A stretch of 9,094 nt of DNA from Chloroflexi bacterium RBG_16_57_11 (GTDB lineage: Bacteria > Chloroflexota > Anaerolineae > Anaerolineales > UBA4823). The notes beneath the pieces are model-generated. The model had not been told where the DNA came from and did no database searches. It was given only the letters and a program-made list of their open reading frames with translations. Within the stretch, counting starts at the first letter, position 1, and the number at the start of each line of letters is the position of its first letter. This document shows, one piece after another, positions 6,500-9,094 of the stretch. Both the position numbers and the translations under genes were made by a program. Location of the stretch: the NCBI GenBank assembly GCA_001795165.1, contig MGNS01000067.1, positions 16,923 through 26,016 of the forward strand. Direction: 5' to 3'.

Positions 6500-9051
6500 G
6501 GATGATAGCCTCCTTCCAGGCGCTGCGCCACGGTAAGGCGCAAACCGTTATAGAACTCTTGCAGGTCGGGGTGGGTGGGGTCCACCGCCGAATCAAACAG
6601 GATCGTTACCAATACCCATGTCTGGCGCTGCGGAGAAAGGTCGGACCAGATGCGAGTAGCATAGTCATCGGTAATTCGCTCCGGCGCTTGCAGCCAATAA
6701 ACGGCCGAATAATGATAGCGTCCCTGCGCTGCGCTCAGGTTGACCACGCGAACTGGAAAGTCGGCGCTGAGCAGCGTGCTGTGGGACTTGTCGACCTTCA
6801 TGCCGTAAGTCTCAAAGCACCGTTCAGGCCGGTGATGCGCCCGCCAGGTGTCGCTGGTGATCAGGAGAAGCGAGCCGTGGCGTGGCTTATCACCATATTC
6901 ATCCCACGTAAAGCGCCAGCGACTGGCCGAGAGCGGTCCATCTGCCGACAGCCATTCCAGCTCATCGGGCGTAAAAGCCCATGGTTCAACCGACAACCCC
7001 GCCGGAAACTGCAGCTCGGAGGGCGATTGCGCCGCTGCGACTTGTGGCCGTGGCGCGTAAAGCACCGCCAGCAGCAGGATCGTGGTGATCAGCGCAGGTA
7101 ACAGCCATTTCGGGCGCAAAGCCTCTGCCTCGCTGGCTTCGATTTCCATCGATTGCACGTTGCTGTCCGTGGGGACGAACCTGCGCAGCATCCACACCAA
7201 CGCCGCGCACGCCCCGACAAAGCCCAACACTCCCAGGGGCACGTGGAGCATCTCGGCCAGGAGGTCCCAGCCGAGCACCGGTCCGGTGGTCACCAGGACG
7301 GCTACCCGCCCCAGGTTGGCCGCGAAGAGTAGAAATGAAAAAATCAGAGCAACTGACAGCCAGCGACGGTTGATCTTGCGTCCCTCGATCCACGTGGCGG
7401 CCAGCAGGAACATGCCTCCCGTCCACAGGCTCTTTACCCCACTGCACGGCAGGTCGATCTGCGAGATGCCGCTCTCGAAGACCAGGATGGTGTCGATCCC
7501 GATCGTATGAATGCCGAATGCCCCCAGGCCATCCCGTACCAGCGCGGCGGTCAGCAGCCGCACCGGGTAGCCGACGAAGGTTTGCAAGTGCTCGCCGAAG
7601 GGCAACGTGCCAATGAGCAGTATTGCAGCCGGGAGCCCCTGCTTCCAGCGCCGTGGTTCCAGCCAAAGACCCAGCAATCCATAAAAAGCCAACCCTAACA
7701 GGCTGGCAGAGAGCGTGTTGATATCCACTACTCGTTCCGCCAGGATAAATGCTGCCGAGCTGCCCACGAGCATCATCAGCGCGGCGGAGTGCAGGGCAGG
7801 CGCCGACCTGAAGTGTAGCCCGAGGCCGTTCTTGCGTGCCTGGTAGATCAGCAGGCCGATCACGCCCACAAGCGCAAACTGGTTCAGGCGGAACTCCTGG
7901 CGCGTGAATATCGTGCCTATATAAGGGTAGATCGGACGAAACAAGAACAGCCACAGCCCGATAAGAGCCAGGTTGGCGGTGAGCTGGCCGGGCCGGCGGC
8001 GAAATACTACCGGCGCCAGCAGTAAAATCACCATCCAGAACCAGGTGGCGAACTCACGCAGCGACTCGAACCAGCTCTCAGCCTGGATTGCATTTTGATC
8101 GATTAGACCCGGCCAGTCTTGCAAAGGCACCAGGAAAAACTTGGCGATGCCCAGGATGGCGAATGCGGCTGTCACCCCAGCAACCAACGCTAGGATGCGC
8201 CTGGATGTGCTCTTACTACGCAAGTAGCCCCATGCGCCGGTGGCCAACGCCAGCAGGATTGCAGCTGAGTAGAGCTCTTCATGTATGTATTCATCGAAAT
8301 CGATCAGCAAAATCAGTGGTGCTACGCCATACAGGATGAAGGAGATTTGTGTACGATCCTGCATCAAGCGCTGGTAGAAGGGTCGCGTTGGGGAGAATAA
8401 CCTCAGCACGATCATGAAACCGGCCAGGACCAGTAAGATTGATAGAAAGAACATCCCACTGGTGATGAAGCTCCAGGTCAGGCGAGGAGTGAGCTCACCG
8501 GTATTCGCCAGGCGTTGATAGAGGGGCATCCAGATCGTCCTGGAGAGGTTGATCATCGCCATCCCTGCGCCATACACACCGACGAAGCCAATTGCCAGGC
8601 CTATGAATGGCAACGACCAACGTGGTAGGCCTTTAGCCAGACCGGCGATGATCGAAATCAGCAGGATGGCGATGGACAAAGCCGCCAACATCGTGGAGAG
8701 GCTGGGTGTAAGGAACCGCGTGATCACGAGCATCAACGCTGGCGCCACGAAAAGGCTGAGGGAGAGCCACACCGCCCAGCGTGGCACCGGCGCCTCCATA
8801 GGCGCTGGGTCACCTTCCGGGGCATAGCGCGGCAATCTGCGCTCACGCCAGTGCTCGCGCAGCGCCAGGCGTGGCAGGTCGCAGGCTTCGCGCAGCGCTG
8901 CTACCCACATGGCGCGTTCACCATCGGACTGCGCCTCGGCCATTACCTGGGTGAAAACATCCTGCATTTCCGCCCCGAACTCATCCCGGAACCTGGGCGG
9001 AAAAAACGAAAGCAGGAAAGCGTACAGGTGGGCAAAAAATGAGACGTCCAA
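6496..9051 (-). CDS. Exosortase with fused N-terminal PadR-operon-type domain and C-terminal EpsI-like domain (XrtO-like)
   Basis: An 851-residue integral membrane protein of the exosortase family, the transpeptidase-like enzymes that cleave PEP-CTERM signals at the outer face of the inner membrane. The catalytic set is present: Cys536 in PCSGVKSLW, Arg582 in NLGR and His603 in MLHVPLG. Residues 1-72 form a soluble domain (FPPRFRDEFGAEMQDVF, then LREACDLPRLALREHWRE) of the kind found on membrane proteins encoded beside PadR regulators. About 16-17 hydrophobic segments lie between 92 and 666, twice the usual eight. Residues 670-851 resemble EpsI (DUF3485), including HHRPERCFETYG (739-750), comparable to the HxPExC region of that family. 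The architecture recalls exosortase O, but that subgroup is from memory. The TTG start at 9051 has GAGG 6 bases upstream; the next in-frame Met is residue 29 and would cut the N-terminal domain. It overlaps the downstream substrate gene by 4 bases. Confidence 0.87.
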   Translation of the reverse strand: MDVSFFAHLYAFLLSFFPPRFRDEFGAEMQDVFTQVMAEAQSDGERAMWVAALREACDLPRLALREHWRERRLPRYAPEGDPAPMEAPVPRWAVWLSLSLFVAPALMLVITRFLTPSLSTMLAALSIAILLISIIAGLAKGLPRWSLPFIGLAIGFVGVYGAGMAMINLSRTIWMPLYQRLANTGELTPRLTWSFITSGMFFLSILLVLAGFMIVLRLFSPTRPFYQRLMQDRTQISFILYGVAPLILLIDFDEYIHEELYSAAILLALATGAWGYLRSKSTSRRILALVAGVTAAFAILGIAKFFLVPLQDWPGLIDQNAIQAESWFESLREFATWFWMVILLLAPVVFRRRPGQLTANLALIGLWLFLFRPIYPYIGTIFTRQEFRLNQFALVGVIGLLIYQARKNGLGLHFRSAPALHSAALMMLVGSSAAFILAERVVDINTLSASLLGLAFYGLLGLWLEPRRWKQGLPAAILLIGTLPFGEHLQTFVGYPVRLLTAALVRDGLGAFGIHTIGIDTILVFESGISQIDLPCSGVKSLWTGGMFLLAATWIEGRKINRRWLSVALIFSFLLFAANLGRVAVLVTTGPVLGWDLLAEMLHVPLGVLGFVGACAALVWMLRRFVPTDSNVQSMEIEASEAEALRPKWLLPALITTILLLAVLYAPRPQVAAAQSPSELQFPAGLSVEPWAFTPDELEWLSADGPLSASRWRFTWDEYGDKPRHGSLLLITSDTWRAHHRPERCFETYGMKVDKSHSTLLSADFPVRVVNLSAAQGRYHYSAVYWLQAPERITDDYATRIWSDLSPQRQTWVLVTILFDSAVDPTHPDLQEFYNGLRLTVAQRLEGGYHP
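6509..6515 (-). promoter_or_regulatory. Strong ribosome binding site of the VIT/PEP-CTERM gene inside the exosortase gene
   Basis: AAGGAGG on the minus strand lies 9 bases before the ATG at 6499, within the last codons of the exosortase gene. It fixes the start and should allow efficient re-initiation or independent initiation, so the substrate can be made in excess of the enzyme. Confidence 0.8.
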
Positions 9052-9052
9052 C

Positions 9053-9094
9053 TCAAGCCTCGAGTTTGTTCACCAGTGCGGCTTTCGCAAAGCC
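9053..9094 (-). CDS. 3' end of an upstream gene in the same operon (unidentified)
   Basis: The minus strand reads a 13-codon open frame ending VNKLEA and a TGA at 9055-9053, with one base between it and the TTG start of the exosortase. Such tight packing is typical of an operon. The fragment is too short to identify. The PadR-operon-type domain at the start of the next protein makes a PadR-family transcription regulator a reasonable guess, but another minus-strand frame is also open here, so even the frame is partly an inference from spacing. Confidence 0.4.
   Translation of the reverse strand, partial: GFAKAALVNKLEA
9058..9061 (-). promoter_or_regulatory. Ribosome binding site supporting a TTG start for the exosortase
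   Basis: GAGG on the minus strand, inside the last codons of the upstream gene, is 6 bases before TTG at 9051. No ATG or GTG lies in frame between this site and residue 29, so the rare TTG codon is the best start. Confidence 0.45.

Noticed and set aside
6478..7101. 207-codon plus-strand frame antisense to the exosortase C-terminus
   Set aside because: The minus strand encodes the EpsI-like domain and an ATGA-coupled gene junction here; the plus frame has no recognisable content.
6986..7954. 322-codon minus-strand frame inside the exosortase gene
   Set aside because: The overlapping frame carries the Cys/Arg/His exosortase triad; this one is an alternative-frame shadow without domain signatures.
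1..9094. CRISPR array, tRNA/rRNA genes, insertion sequence ends or prophage parts
   Set aside because: No regularly spaced long repeats, no tRNA-like cloverleaf, no transposase or phage-like reading frame was seen on reading both strands by eye.

Overview
This 9.1-kb window looks like bacterial chromosomal DNA of moderately high GC, with one AT-richer gene. Gene content points to Chloroflexota, probably an Anaerolineae-type lineage. The clues are a short PadR-operon-type N-terminal domain on a membrane protein, an LtaS-like sulfatase-fold protein whose N-terminus is of a kind I associate with Chloroflexota and cyanobacteria, and an exosortase paired with a VIT/VWA PEP-CTERM protein. The taxon is an inference, and cyanobacteria or an uncultured relative remain possible.

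Layout. Bases 1-579 (+) are the 3' end of a PLP-dependent group II amino-acid decarboxylase. It converges on a membrane-anchored alkaline-phosphatase/sulfatase-superfamily enzyme (609-2255, -) with a small hairpin between the two. A 180-bp AT-rich divergent promoter region (2256-2435) carries a tandem heptamer and candidate promoters for both flanking genes. It is followed by a stand-alone sugar-phosphate SIS-domain isomerase/deaminase (2436-3473, +). A strong convergent hairpin terminator (3492-3537) then separates this gene from a minus-strand operon that fills the rest of the window.

The operon is the centre of interest. It is read from 9094 down to 3560. First comes the last few codons of an upstream gene (9053-9094). 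One base after its stop codon starts an 851-residue exosortase (6496-9051). That protein has an N-terminal PadR-operon-type domain, a large multi-pass membrane region, the exosortase Cys/Arg/His triad and a fused C-terminal EpsI-like domain. Its stop codon overlaps the start of a 979-residue protein (3560-6499) by ATGA. The second protein has about seven N-terminal membrane segments, a VIT domain, a VWA domain with a MIDAS motif, and a C-terminal PEP-CTERM sorting signal. Enzyme and probable substrate are therefore translationally coupled, which suggests a dedicated one-enzyme, one-substrate sorting system. The substrate would stay anchored by its N-terminal helices even after its C-terminal signal is cleaved, so ordinary surface release does not explain what the processing is for.

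No RNA genes, CRISPR arrays, insertion sequences or attachment sites were seen. No stretch longer than 300 bases lacks a gene.
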